From NCBI GenBank assembly GCA_964036045.1, contig OZ038383.1, positions 116,212,431 to 116,276,430 on the forward strand: a stretch of 64,000 bases of DNA. Reading direction: 5' to 3'. Of this stretch, positions 53,171-61,650 are shown one piece after another. Under the pieces are notes generated by a model, which saw only the letters and a list, made by a program, of their open reading frames with translations, had not been told where the DNA came from and did not search any database. Source of the stretch: Eutreptiella sp. 'Long Island Sound 2002' (Eukaryota; Euglenozoa; Euglenophyceae; Eutreptiales; Eutreptiaceae). The position numbers were made by a program, and so were the translations under genes. The stretch's first letter is position 1, and each line of letters opens with the position of its first letter.

Positions 53171-54165
53171 GTGGCCGATCATCGCCACTGCACGACATCC
53201 CCATGGTGCGCATGGCCCCCACTTGCGGAATCACCTGTGCCGGTGAGGTGACCCCGAGGGCCTACCCCCAAGTAAGCATCATGGCGGTGTATCTCTTCTT
53301 TTCATCTCCGTATTGAGCCCAATCTAGCTACCTCAACGGTCGAAGTGTGTTTCCTGTGGGCTCAAGGAAAGGGGGTGATACCCCAGCCCTGGCTCTACTT
53401 TGGCCCCCAAGGATGCGCCGTGGGCTACGCTAGACTCAAGAACGACGGATGTTGGTCCCCGACCCGCAAAGTTTTGCCATAGGGAGGATATGAGTCCGCG
53501 GCGCCTCAATGCCTTGTAAGTCTCCTGGACCCGTGACCCTTACACCTTCCAACCGTCCAACGACCCCCCACCATTGGTGAGGCGAACAAATACGCTCAAG
53601 GGCCATGACAGCTGCCAACCTGTACTCCTCGTGCTTGCCAAGCCACCCATCATGAACACATGATCCACAGCCTTGCCGCCACAAAGTCATCGAGCCAGTC
53701 ACAACACTAACCCCAAGAGTTGATAGGTGACCTAGGGGTGATATCAACCATGTGTAATGTGGCCAACAAGAGGTCCCATAGCTAGCTAGCATCTCGTTGG
53801 TCATGCCCCTCACAGGGTTTGTACAGCCCCACTCAAGGGAGGGGGGGGGTTTCTCGGAAATCGGATATCCTGCTTAAACCCCCCCCCGGAGCCAAATTTA
53901 AAAAGGGGGGGGTTTTGGGGGGGGGGGGTGGTTTAAGGGTGTTTTTCGCCGCACGGGGGTATTGTCCGCGGGAAGGGCACACCCCCCCCCAAACCCCCCC
54001 AATTGAAAAACATAGTGTCGGGCACCGCTAAACAGTTGGGGATGCAGCCCAGGTGTAATCCGACAATTCGCACCGCCCCTACCAACGTCTATGGTAGTGT
54101 TTCATCGGCTTGGGTATTTCCGGCCGTGGGTACCAAAAACCTCGGGACTGTGGGTGTCCGAGGCG
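53171..54165. other. No convincing gene
   Basis: A 125-codon minus-strand frame (53813-53436, LAAVMALERICSPHQWWGVV) is the only long one and has no motif. Several G and C runs of 8-12 occur between 53840 and 54000. Confidence 0.35.
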
Positions 54166-54300
54166 GTCATGGGGTTCGAAATACACCATGGGGTTAGAAT
54201 TGCAGCATGGGGGTTGAAACGCATCAAGGCCGCTGATGGGGTTTGGAATGCACCATGGGGTTAGAAATACACCATGGGGTGAGAAATGCATCAAGGGGAG
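54166..54300. repeat. Irregular 22-bp repeat (CACCATGGGGTTAGAAATA)
   Basis: Five to six imperfect copies of CACCATGGGGTTAGAAATA or GCATCAAGG variants. ATG-GGG runs in multiple frames. Confidence 0.75.
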
Positions 54301-54519
54301 GGCATAAAAGAAGGGGTGTGTGTGCTACTATAATGGTCGGCCGACGCAACTTGGGAGGCCCTTAAGGCTATGGCGGCTCCCTCCCTCCCTCCCCGCGCAA
54401 TTGTGTGGGCCTTCCAGTCCTAGTGCGCATGCTACTACAAGGGAAGGAGAGGCAGAGCGAGGAGGTGTAGGGGGTGGGGGAGGTATCGGTTTGTGACATG
54501 TGTGTGCATGTAGCTCCAC

Positions 54520-55086
54520 CTACTTCTTCCGCCCAGACGTCTTCACCGTGCGTCGCTTCTTAGCACTTTGCTTGGGAGTGGTGATGGGCCGCTTTGTGCC
54601 CTTGTCAGGCACGGCTTTCTTTTTGGAGAGAACTTCCACCCCGGAAGAAGAGGTAGAAGAGGGAGAAGATGAGGAAGAAGAGGAGCTATTACCGTCTTCG
54701 GAAGATGCCGAACTCTCGTTACGGCTGGACGAATCATGATCCATGGAAGACCCAGATTCTGCAGAGCTTGCATCCTCCTCCGGTTTCCACTCCCAATCGG
54801 AGCGGCCAAGAGAGGCTTCAGAGAAGGATGCACCCTCATTGTCAACTGGGTGTGCCACTTTCAAGGTGATCTTCGGCTTCAGCACCATGGGGATTCTTTT
54901 GGCTGGCCCCTTTTTTTTCTCATCATCCTGGCTAACTACAACCCATTCCGTCAAATCAACGGTGTTTGTTGCCACGGTGGGATGGCATCGTGCCAAGTGA
55001 GTTTTGGTGTTAAAAACCCACGGGGTGGCACTGCACCCGGGAACATTCACGGGGCATGTTTTCTTGTTTGCCCATGGCCACCGCAT
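54520..55086 (-). CDS. Zinc-finger, Ser-rich, basic-tail nuclear-type protein (3' exon)
   Basis: A 188-codon minus-strand frame ending in TAG at 54520. Near the N-terminus CPVNVPGC...H...H gives a C-x6-C-x11-H-x4-H zinc-finger-like pattern (FNTKTHLARCH). A middle domain has LTEWVVVSQDDEKKKGPAKR and MVLKPKITLKVAHPVDNEG. An acidic serine tract (SSRNESSASSEDGNSSSSSS) follows, then a Lys/Arg tail (KQSAKKRRTVKTSGRKK) that would serve as a nuclear signal. This order suits a DNA- or chromatin-associated protein, host or transposon-borne. The acidic-Ser plus basic-tail design resembles the C-terminus of the gene at 1451-4032. The start is uncertain: upstream coding in another frame continues to 55446. 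Confidence 0.55.
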   Translation of the reverse strand: MRWPWANKKTCPVNVPGCSATPWVFNTKTHLARCHPTVATNTVDLTEWVVVSQDDEKKKGPAKRIPMVLKPKITLKVAHPVDNEGASFSEASLGRSDWEWKPEEDASSAESGSSMDHDSSSRNESSASSEDGNSSSSSSSSPSSTSSSGVEVLSKKKAVPDKGTKRPITTPKQSAKKRRTVKTSGRKK

Positions 55087-55089
55087 GCT

Positions 55090-55446
55090 TCAATGGGACC
55101 ACACACGGGCATGTGCTACTGATTTTCTTGCGCACAATAATTTTCGTACACGTGCCTGTAGTGCGACCACAGAAACCGCAAGGTTCGGCCTCACCATGCA
55201 TCCTTGGGCCGTTACCACCTCTCCCTTCTGCAAGGGCACGGCCACACGATTGCGGTTCCTTGCCAAAGCAATGGCCGCTCCATAAAACAAACAAAATTCT
55301 GCTGTTGCCGCGGGCCGCACACTAGTATGTGCTAGAACCAGCGCATGGCTCTGCACAGGACAATTTGGCACCTTTGCGGTTTTCACAAAGGCAGATAGGG
55401 TGCCCACCGGAATGAGCCAACGACCATCGGCATCCAAAGTGTGCAT
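55090..55446 (-). CDS. Upstream coding segment of the 54.5-kb gene
   Basis: A 118-codon minus-strand frame starting MHTLDADGRWLIPVGTLSAF, with CPVQSHALVLAHTSVRPAAT, YGAAIALARNRNRVAVPLQK and GEVVTAQGCMVRPNLAVSVV. Composition is that of a globular protein. The frame differs from 54520-55086 and overlaps its first codons, so either a short intron or a frameshift lies near 55.1 kb. Not recognised. Confidence 0.45.
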   Translation of the reverse strand: MHTLDADGRWLIPVGTLSAFVKTAKVPNCPVQSHALVLAHTSVRPAATAEFCLFYGAAIALARNRNRVAVPLQKGEVVTAQGCMVRPNLAVSVVALQARVRKLLCARKSVAHARVWSH

Positions 55447-55535
55447 TGCGAGTCCCTAACCCCAACTCAAGGGGCCATGCAACAAAGCGTGGATTGCAAG
55501 TCCCTACACCCAACTCAAAGGGCCACGCTACAAAG
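55440..55535. repeat. 48-bp tandem duplication
   Basis: GATTGCAAGTCCCTACACCC ... GGGCCACGCTACAAAGC and its neighbour GCATTGCGAGTCCCTAACCC ... GGGCCATGCAACAAAGC. Directly upstream of the ATG at 55446. Confidence 0.8.
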
Positions 55536-55544
55536 CAGGAAACA

Positions 55545-55760
55545 AAGGGGCGCAAAATCAGAAGGGGCTCCCTCACACCTGCCTTCTCGGGGGCCCACAA
55601 ATGGGCGGAAATGCTACGTCACCCCTACAAACTCGGGGATCCCCAAAACAAAGGGGGACAAAATCAAGAGTGGGTACCACACCCCTGCCTTCTCGGGAGC
55701 CCAAAAAAGGGCGGAAGCGCTACGTCAACCTTGCATTCTGGGGGTCCCTAGCTAAGGGGA
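55545..55760. repeat. 105-bp repeat related to the 86-bp repeat at 40 kb
   Basis: CCTGCCTTCTCGGGRGCCC followed by GGGCGGAARYGCTACGTCA occurs at 55578 and 55683, and CAAAATCAGAAGGGGC at 55552 matches CAAAATCAGAAGTGGC of the 40-kb array. The order of phrases is shared, so both arrays derive from one family. Confidence 0.7.
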
Positions 55761-55764
55761 CAAA

Positions 55765-56665
55765 TTCAAAAGTGGCTCAATTGGGGGCAACGACAAAACT
55801 TTGGATGTGCAGTCCAAAAGAATACCACCAAAAAAATTTCGCAGAAGTGGTGTGTGTGCGTCGAAAAAACACCCTAAAAAACCCCCCACAGAGCATTTTT
55901 AAAAAAAAGGGGGGGTTCCAACCCCCCCCCCCCCTGCCCCCACTGATCAATGGGGGCTTGTAGTGAATAACCCACGTTAGGTTGGGGCAGAGATCCTAGA
56001 TTGTCCACGAAGACGAGAGCCGCCCGTTAGACAACACCTAGGATGCGTTGCGGCACCAAATGACATGTGCTGCTCCCGTAGCCCGCGGATCCAGCCCACC
56101 CGGGACTTGGCCTTCAAACCGCTACACTTGGCTTCCCCGTTGGCGTCATCAAGCATGGCATCCAAAAGTGTACTAACGTAGTGAAAGTATAGGTGTTGTG
56201 GCAGCTAGAAACCCTTGGGTGTTTCGGCACCTCCAAGCCCAAACCCAACAACTAATGGAACCCCTTGGGGAGGGCGTCCACCAGGAGGGGCCTCGGTTTT
56301 GGGACTACCCCGCTACACCTAGAAGACCACAGGCCATCAAAACCTCCCAAAAGCTACACCCCCCCGCCGCCGCCGCCTTGAGCAGAGCCGTCCCACAATG
56401 CCCCATTTTGGGACCCACATTGTACCGTTTTCAAAGGATTTCGGAAACTTGGAGCTTTCACGTTGGGCAAAAATGTATGTCCATGGTTCAAGCACACATG
56501 TTTTAGTATTGTGAGGGTTGGGTCGCCACCGGAAGCTTTGGGCGGGTGTGGGATGGGGGGAATATACGTCGGTCCTTGGTAGATTTACCTGATTTAGCAC
56601 CGTTCGGGCATCCCTTGCGGAAAGCGTTCCGATGTTTGTACAACCAAGCATGCACGCCGCCCATT
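55765..56665. other. No gene seen
   Basis: A G/C mirror (AAAAAAGGGGGGGTTCCAACC then CCCCCCCCCC) lies at about 55902-55935. Overlapping short frames elsewhere; a (CCG)n tract at 56360. Confidence 0.4.
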
Positions 56666-56668
56666 CAC

Positions 56669-56913
56669 TTGGCATTTTGCCGCAACAGTGGATGTACCAC
56701 CCTGCCTAAGCGCCAAGGTGGTGACGGATCACCTGCAGTACTGGCAACAGAAGATCCTACGGGAGCTCACCACAGAGGACATCCGGCAACTCCATGGATG
56801 GGTGACAATGGAGCTGGTCCTAGTTGCTCCCTACTTGACGCAGCCATCGGTGCAGCTCCTCCTCCAATAGACACTCAACACTTTGTCCAGATCCCTTGGT
56901 GCCCGGAACAAAG
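56669..56913 (+). pseudogene. Exon-like segment ending at a splice donor, one stop
   Basis: The plus strand reads SAKVVTDHLQYWQQKILREL, then TTEDIRQLHGWVTMELVLVA and PYLTQPSVQLLLQ, TAG (56868-56870), TLNTLSRSLGARNK and then AAAG/GTAATT. The helix-rich sequence and the clean donor favour a real exon. The TAG would be CAG before one C-to-T change. The start is not identifiable. Not recognised. Confidence 0.45.
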
Positions 56914-57022
56914 GTAATTTCGTTCATAAAACCTTACTTTATGAAAAATGAACACATTTGCTCTTGTCAAGGTACCCATGGGCCATTCTTTCTGAGTGTC
57001 AATTTTTTTTGACGTCTTGCAG
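56914..57022 (+). other. Probable 109-bp intron
   Basis: Donor AAAG/GTAATTTCG at 56914. The interior is AT-rich compared with its flanks. CTGAG near 56992 could be a branch site, followed by TTTTTTTT and acceptor GACGTCTTGCAG/GAAC at 57022. Splicing joins ARNK to GTSDGSP, then a C14 run makes the next frame uncertain. Confidence 0.5.
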
Positions 57023-57406
57023 GAACAAGTGATGGATCCCCCCCCCCCCCCCGGCGACTAGGCGCTGCAGGAGGTACAACGAAACCCTGGCCGGGGGGCA
57101 GCCGAGGCCTACACAGGGCCGCGCCCCCTGCGACATGCGACCCTGGTCGCCGACAAGGGCTGAGGACAGAATCTTGATGTCGGTGCACGAGAACACTGCC
57201 CCGGCACAATTGCAATCAGCCACCTTCCGCAACTGAAAAAGAGAATGTAGTTCGTCGAAATCATTACCAACGACGCCAACCAGCTGCGTGCGTGTCTCAT
57301 CTGGGACAGCCGTGGCATCGGTGAGCAGCAGCCAGCCAAGACATAAACAAGCAATGATCCTCAAGGCGGAAATTCGCGATGGGAACCGCAGCTCATAGGC
57401 GTGCAC
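56999..57406 (-). CDS. Alternative minus-strand ORF with signal-peptide-like start
   Basis: A 135-codon minus-strand frame: SALRIIACLCLGWLLLTDATA (the first 20 of these form a hydrophobic core with a small-residue cleavage-like end), then RTQLVGVVGNDFDELHSLFQ, CNCAGAVFSCTDIKILSSAL. It competes with plus-strand coding downstream of the intron at 57022. I cannot decide between them. Confidence 0.3.
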   Translation of the reverse strand: MHAYELRFPSRISALRIIACLCLGWLLLTDATAVPDETRTQLVGVVGNDFDELHSLFQLRKVADCNCAGAVFSCTDIKILSSALVGDQGRMSQGARPCVGLGCPPARVSLYLLQRLVAGGGGGIHHLFLQDVKKN

Positions 57407-57559
57407 AAAAGGACCGGCCGACGCTTAAGCACCAACGGTGTATGGGCTATTCCAGAAACTAAGGGAAGTATGGCGGATCCAGAAGGTATCCAAGAACAAG
57501 TGCACAAGCCCCTGCACGGACGCCCGAGGTCGACATGAACGGTTGAGCACACGACCCCA

Positions 57560-57865
57560 TACAAGAGGGTACGAGCCTGGGCTGGTCAACTTCGGCATCT
57601 GCATGGCGTTTTGTCGCACTTGCAGATTTGGGACACCTGGGTCATCTCCATTGCACGTGGCTACCACCCGCAACAAGTAAATGACAGGCAACGCAGTACA
57701 ACACCCAAGGACGTGATGGACAATGCAGCAAGGGCAGGCGACCAACACAACCCAATATGAAGGAGGGTACGGGCTCGGGCTGGTCAATTTCAACTTCAGC
57801 GTCGCAGCTGCAACGGCGGGCGACAGGGGTTGACTCCATTGCGCGTCTCGACCACACGCCACGGT
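57560..57865. repeat. Diverged direct repeat, period about 196 bp
   Basis: AGGGTACGAGCCTGGGCTGG then TCTCCATTGCACGTGGCTAC (57567-57665) is matched by AGGGTACGGGCTCGGGCTGG then ACTCCATTGCGCGTCTCGAC (57763-57860). Confidence 0.7.
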
Positions 57866-57954
57866 CGCAACATTAACAAGCATCAACAGTGTTGCGGTTC
57901 CATGCAACTTTGCCCACATCAACAAAAACACGATCGGTAAAACCAAAAAGAGAG

Positions 57955-58205
57955 CCGAGGTATTGTAGTTCTGTGCCTCGCCCTGCCACTTTGTGCGTGT
58001 CTTCCGCTCCCAACAAACCATGGTTAGCAAAAAAATGGTACGTGAAGTGCGTGTCTCATACAACAAGGTGGCAATGGCAGACATAATACCGGAAAGTGTG
58101 CACAGGTATTGCAGTTCTCTGTGTTTCGCAGTGCCACTTTGTGTGTGTCCATCAGCCCCAATTGACATAACGGTGCAATGTGTTGCGGTTAACAGTAGTA
58201 CTCCC
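57955..58205 (+). repeat. 250-bp repeat R3, copy 1
   Basis: Runs from TGTGCCTCGCCCTGCCACTT through CCCAACAAACCATGGTTAGC and CAACAAGGTGGCAATGG to TGTTGCGGTTAACAG. Copies 2 and 3 lie at 63105 and 63418, beyond the dioxygenase element and the inverted-repeat element. Identity to copy 2 is about 75% over 240 bp. Confidence 0.8.
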
Positions 58206-58484
58206 TTGGTACACGCTAGAAGACCCAATCTCGTTCTAGCCTAGACGCCGCTAGAGTGGCTACAACGAAAAAAAGAGGGGGTTACCCCTGTACCTGCGGC
58301 TCACTGGTGGCTAAGTGGAAATGTGAAGTTGGGGCTCATTTGGGGCTCAGTTGTGCATTGCGATGTCTTTGTGCTTGTTTGTTGTGCGTTTTGCATGCTA
58401 GGTAATGTGCATTTAATGTTTTTAGAAGTTTTAGATACTCACTTGGTCAAGGTTCAAGGGGGGGGGTACTTTTTTTGGCGACGG

Positions 58485-58645
58485 CTCAGTTGACTGAGCG
58501 CCCGACTGAGCCGTCACTGAGCCGTCACTGAGCCGGCTCACTGAGCGCTCAGTGAGCGCTCAGTGAGCGCTCACTGAGCGCGCCAAATGGCTCAGTGAGC
58601 GCTCAGTGAGCGCTCAGTGAGAGCTAATTGGGGGCTCACTCAGAG
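58485..58645. repeat. Left array of GAGCGCTCAGT palindromes
   Basis: Tandem CACTGAGCGCTCAGTGAGCG units, each containing the perfect palindromes GAGCGCTC and CTGAGCGCTCAG, with GCGCCAAATGGC spacers. Mirrors of this array lie at 61010-61195 and 61478-61625. Confidence 0.9.
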
Positions 58646-58734
58646 GGTTCCCCCCCCTTTCCGCCTCTCCTCCGCCCCCCTATCCGCCTACCCATCCATT
58701 CCTTCTCGCTCCCATAGGTCCTCTCTTTCACACC

Positions 58735-60744
58735 ATGTCTATTGTTGTCCCAGGCCTGGAACCGGCAGCTTCAAAGGCTCTCGCGTCTTTCCTTAGTCGC
58801 CCCCGGGTACCTACCGCTTTCACAGAGGCAGCGTACCCGGGGGTGCCTTCGACGGACCTAGAGCCCTTGAAGCTGTGGGCCCAGCAGCTCCCTGCCCCTT
58901 CCCCAGAAGTGGTCCACATCAACGTGACCGATGTGACCCTTCTTGGAAAGAGCTGGATGCACCGGTGCAACCAAATGTTGCGCCAGGTGCATCCAGCTCT
59001 TCGTGCCGTACGCTTCCGCTTTCCTGTGGCTGCTGTCCAAGATTTGGTGCAGCAGTCCTCAGGAAAGCTGATCGGTACCCCCCACGAGTTCGGGACACGG
59101 GTTCATGACACCAAAGATCTCCAACACGGTTGGACTTCAGATCTTGGTGTGAGCCACGTCGCTCCCAAGAAGGGACTCCTTGAGCCCCTGCCTTTCGGGG
59201 TCGGGGTGGTGTCAGGGGAATGGTGGGAAAGCCTTTCGGCTTGTCCCATCATTCCTGAGTGGTGCCATGTGGTGCCCGACTACACCACCCCAGCCTTGTA
59301 CAGGACCAAGGAGCCCGTGTTCCTCCGCGGTGCCGCCTCCCCTCCCCCCTACATTTCCCTGGCTGCCCCGGTGTTCTCACATGAACTCCCGGCTCATGAC
59401 CTTGAGTCGGATGAGTCCTTGTGCGACTTGGGGCTCCGGGTGGTTAGGGGGGCGGTAGAGGCCAAGGAGTGCGAGAACTGGTACCACATTCTCGTCGACT
59501 CCTGCGGCACCCAGCCGGATGCAATTTGGGATCTGCTGTCCAATGCACACTCTCGCGAGGAGTGCTTGGCTGATCCCAAACTGCCACGGCGCTGGGGTAC
59601 TCGGCCCGGCAAGCTTATCTCTGTGTTGGGAAGGGACCCCTTGCAACGGGCTAGTCAGCAGTGCAGTGCTCGCTGGCCCGAGATGAGGGGTCTCTTCCCA
59701 ACGCAGTGGTCGGCAATTGCCGCCGGGGAAGATGCTAGGGAGCAGACCTGGCACACTGACATTGATAAGTTGCCAGGGACGCTCCCTATCATGGGTGAGC
59801 TGCCCGACCATCTCTCAATGATGCTTGTCCTCTCGGACAAGTATCATTTAGAGGTGCACCTGGGCAGCCACCTGGGTGACCATGACGCTCTGCGGGTCGA
59901 GACCTTCGAGTTTCAGCGTGGGGACATGGTTCTCTTTGCCTCCACGCTGAGACATCGGGGTCTCGCCGCGCTGCCGGGGGTGGGGAAGCAGGTCGTTCTC
60001 TTCCGCTTCCTCACCCCCGACGAGCGTCACAAGTGGGTGGACGTGGAGCGGTTCATCCTTGACCCTCTGCCAGGGGCCAAGGATGAGCTGGCTTCACGGC
60101 CACGGGGAGACGGGCCGCTGCCCAACCCCAGGGCTATCAGCCACTGGGGGCAGTACTTCGCCTTCGGCGAGGGACTGCAGGGCGCGGTCGGTCTGCCGCG
60201 GTTTGAGCAGCTGGACGACTGGCTGGCCCCCGTGGGCGCGTCAGGCCCCGGCTGCCCATACCACCCGCTGCTGCTGGCCAGGCCTGCCCTGGACGCCGCC
60301 GACCCTATGTGCCACGTGTACGTGGAGGAAGGCGACGTTCTGTGGACAAGCGGGCCATCATGGCTCGACCTGGGTAACAGTGGACCCGGGGAGGCCGCCA
60401 TGCTGCAGCAGTATTGGGCCCCCTGCTCCCGCCCCATCTCCGCACAGCAGGCTTTGCTGCTCGGCTTCTCGTGGCATCGCGGGCCGGAGAAGCGGTGTAC
60501 ACGGAGCGATGCGGGCGCCGAGGTCCCGCTTTTGATGCGCTGCATCTGCAGCGGCAAGGTCTTACTCCCTTCTCCCCCTGCCCTGCAGGATTCACACCGG
60601 GGTGTTGGGCGGAATATTGGTAGGGGGCGCGACAGGGTGGTGGTGGGGTGCACCAGGGTGTTTGGAAAGGTGGGTCTGGGGCTGTGGGCCTGTGGGGCTG
60701 TGGGCTGGCAGGGGGTTCTCTGTGTGCCCCACGAGCGGGCTTAA
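58735..60744 (+). CDS. 2-oxoglutarate/Fe(II) dioxygenase-like protein
   Basis: An intact 669-codon ORF from ATG 58735 (context CACACCATGT, after a pyrimidine-rich leader) to TAA at 60742-60744. The oxygenase core is at residues about 335-430: EQTWHTDIDKLPGTLP gives the metal-binding HxD (H340, D342); FEFQRGDMVLFASTLRHRG gives the distal His (H407), preceded by the usual GDxxxF strand; GKQVVLFRFL supplies the basic residue expected to bind 2-oxoglutarate (K418 or R424). Between them LSMMLVLSDKYHLEVHLGSH forms the expected strands. The N-terminal 330 and C-terminal 200 residues match nothing I know. The core is closer in look to phytanoyl/prolyl-hydroxylase-like oxygenases than to textbook TET/JBP, but TET/JBP-type enzymes are known cargo of some transposons, so nucleic-acid oxidation is a hypothesis. 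The last about 60 residues run into GC-rich low-complexity DNA and may be mis-framed or spliced. Confidence 0.75.
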   Translation: MSIVVPGLEPAASKALASFLSRPRVPTAFTEAAYPGVPSTDLEPLKLWAQQLPAPSPEVVHINVTDVTLLGKSWMHRCNQMLRQVHPALRAVRFRFPVAAVQDLVQQSSGKLIGTPHEFGTRVHDTKDLQHGWTSDLGVSHVAPKKGLLEPLPFGVGVVSGEWWESLSACPIIPEWCHVVPDYTTPALYRTKEPVFLRGAASPPPYISLAAPVFSHELPAHDLESDESLCDLGLRVVRGAVEAKECENWYHILVDSCGTQPDAIWDLLSNAHSREECLADPKLPRRWGTRPGKLISVLGRDPLQRASQQCSARWPEMRGLFPTQWSAIAAGEDAREQTWHTDIDKLPGTLPIMGELPDHLSMMLVLSDKYHLEVHLGSHLGDHDALRVETFEFQRGDMVLFASTLRHRGLAALPGVGKQVVLFRFLTPDERHKWVDVERFILDPLPGAKDELASRPRGDGPLPNPRAISHWGQYFAFGEGLQGAVGLPRFEQLDDWLAPVGASGPGCPYHPLLLARPALDAADPMCHVYVEEGDVLWTSGPSWLDLGNSGPGEAAMLQQYWAPCSRPISAQQALLLGFSWHRGPEKRCTRSDAGAEVPLLMRCICSGKVLLPSPPALQDSHRGVGRNIGRGRDRVVVGCTRVFGKVGLGLWACGAVGWQGVLCVPHERA

Positions 60745-60815
60745 CATGTGCACAGGGTGCCCCACGAGTGGGTTTAACATGTGCACAGGGTGCCCCACGA
60801 GTGGGTTTAACATGT
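60724..60815. repeat. 33-bp tandem repeat at the 3' end of the dioxygenase gene
   Basis: GTGCCCCACGAGTGGGTTTA then ACATGTGCACAGG, nearly three copies. The stop codon TAA of the dioxygenase ORF lies in the first. Confidence 0.85.
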
Positions 60816-61009
60816 GCAGAGGCTGGCCAGCGCGTGGGCCTACTGCACAGGCCGTGCCAGTCTGCTGCTGGCCTTTACGGGGCCTGTATGGGGGCCTGTA
60901 CGGGCCCTGTGTGTGGCCTGCATGGGGCTGTGCTCAGGCGGCTCCAGCACCCTGCCGCCAGTTGCAGTTGCCAGTCTGGAGGTGCAACTGAGACCTGACT
61001 GAGCCGTCT

Positions 61010-61195
61010 GGTGCGCTCAGTGAGCGCTCACTGAGCCATTTGGCGCGCTCACTGAGCGCTCACTGAGCGCTCACTGCGCCATTTGGCGCGCTCACTGAGC
61101 GCTCAGTGAGCGCTCAGTGAGCGCTCAGTGAGCGCGCCAAATGGCTCAGTGAGCGCTCAGTGAGCCCAATTAGCTCTCACTGACGGCTCAGTGAG
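61010..61195. repeat. Right inner array of GAGCGCTCAGT palindromes
   Basis: About twelve TGAGCGCTCA-type units with GCGCCAAATGGC or GCCATTTGGCGC spacers. Orientation changes in the middle, so the array is itself palindromic. Confidence 0.9.
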
Positions 61196-61261
61196 CTCTC
61201 AGTGGGGGAGGCGCGAACGTTACCTGGCACCTTCGGTGGGCGGCGCGAACGTTACCGGGCG

Positions 61262-61395
61262 CGAACGTTGACTCTGTGCTTTGCTGCTGTTTCCATCTTT
61301 TTTTTTGGACCCCCCCCCCCCCCCCTACGTTTGCAGGCTCAATTCCCCCTGCACGAGCCTTTGGTTGATGCAAACGGCAGCAAAACACAGAGTCA
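61262..61395. repeat. Inverted repeat (hairpin) with C14 loop
   Basis: GTTGACTCTGTGCTTTGCTG (61268) is complementary to CAGCAAAACACAGAGTCAAC (61377-61396) with one mismatch. The loop has a C14 run. The preceding GGCGCGAACGTTACC is repeated twice. It may be a small nested insertion within the right end of the element. Confidence 0.8.
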
Positions 61396-61477
61396 ACTTT
61401 TGCGACAAAGGACCAAGTAAGTGCTTATGATGGATGATTTGTGCCCGTGCATGTTAAGTGAGCCCTGAGTGAGCCCC

Positions 61478-61650
61478 CAATTAGCTCTCACTGAGCGCTC
61501 ACTGAGCGCTCACTGAGCCATTTGGCGCGCTCACTGAGCGCTCAGTGAGCCCTCACTGAGCGCTCAGTGAGCCGGCTCAGTCACGGCTCAGTGACGGCTC
61601 AGTCGGGATGCTCAGTCAACTGAGCCGTCGAAAAAAAGAAACCCCCCCGG
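61478..61650. repeat. Right terminal array and inner inverted repeat
   Basis: GAGCGCTCACTGAGCGCTCA units passing into GCCGGCTCAGTCACGGCTCA and GTGACGGCTCAGTCGG, the mirror of 58480-58545. Confidence 0.9.

Noticed and set aside
57425-58228. 267-codon minus-strand ORF with hydrophobic segments
   Set aside because: It covers repeat R3 and the 196-bp duplication; hydrophobicity comes from repeat composition and paralogous repeats at 63 kb do not keep the frame.
58735-60744. Direct call as a TET/JBP DNA dioxygenase
   Set aside because: The HxD...H...K/R core is present, but sequence around it does not show family-specific features I can confirm by eye; kept as a hypothesis only.
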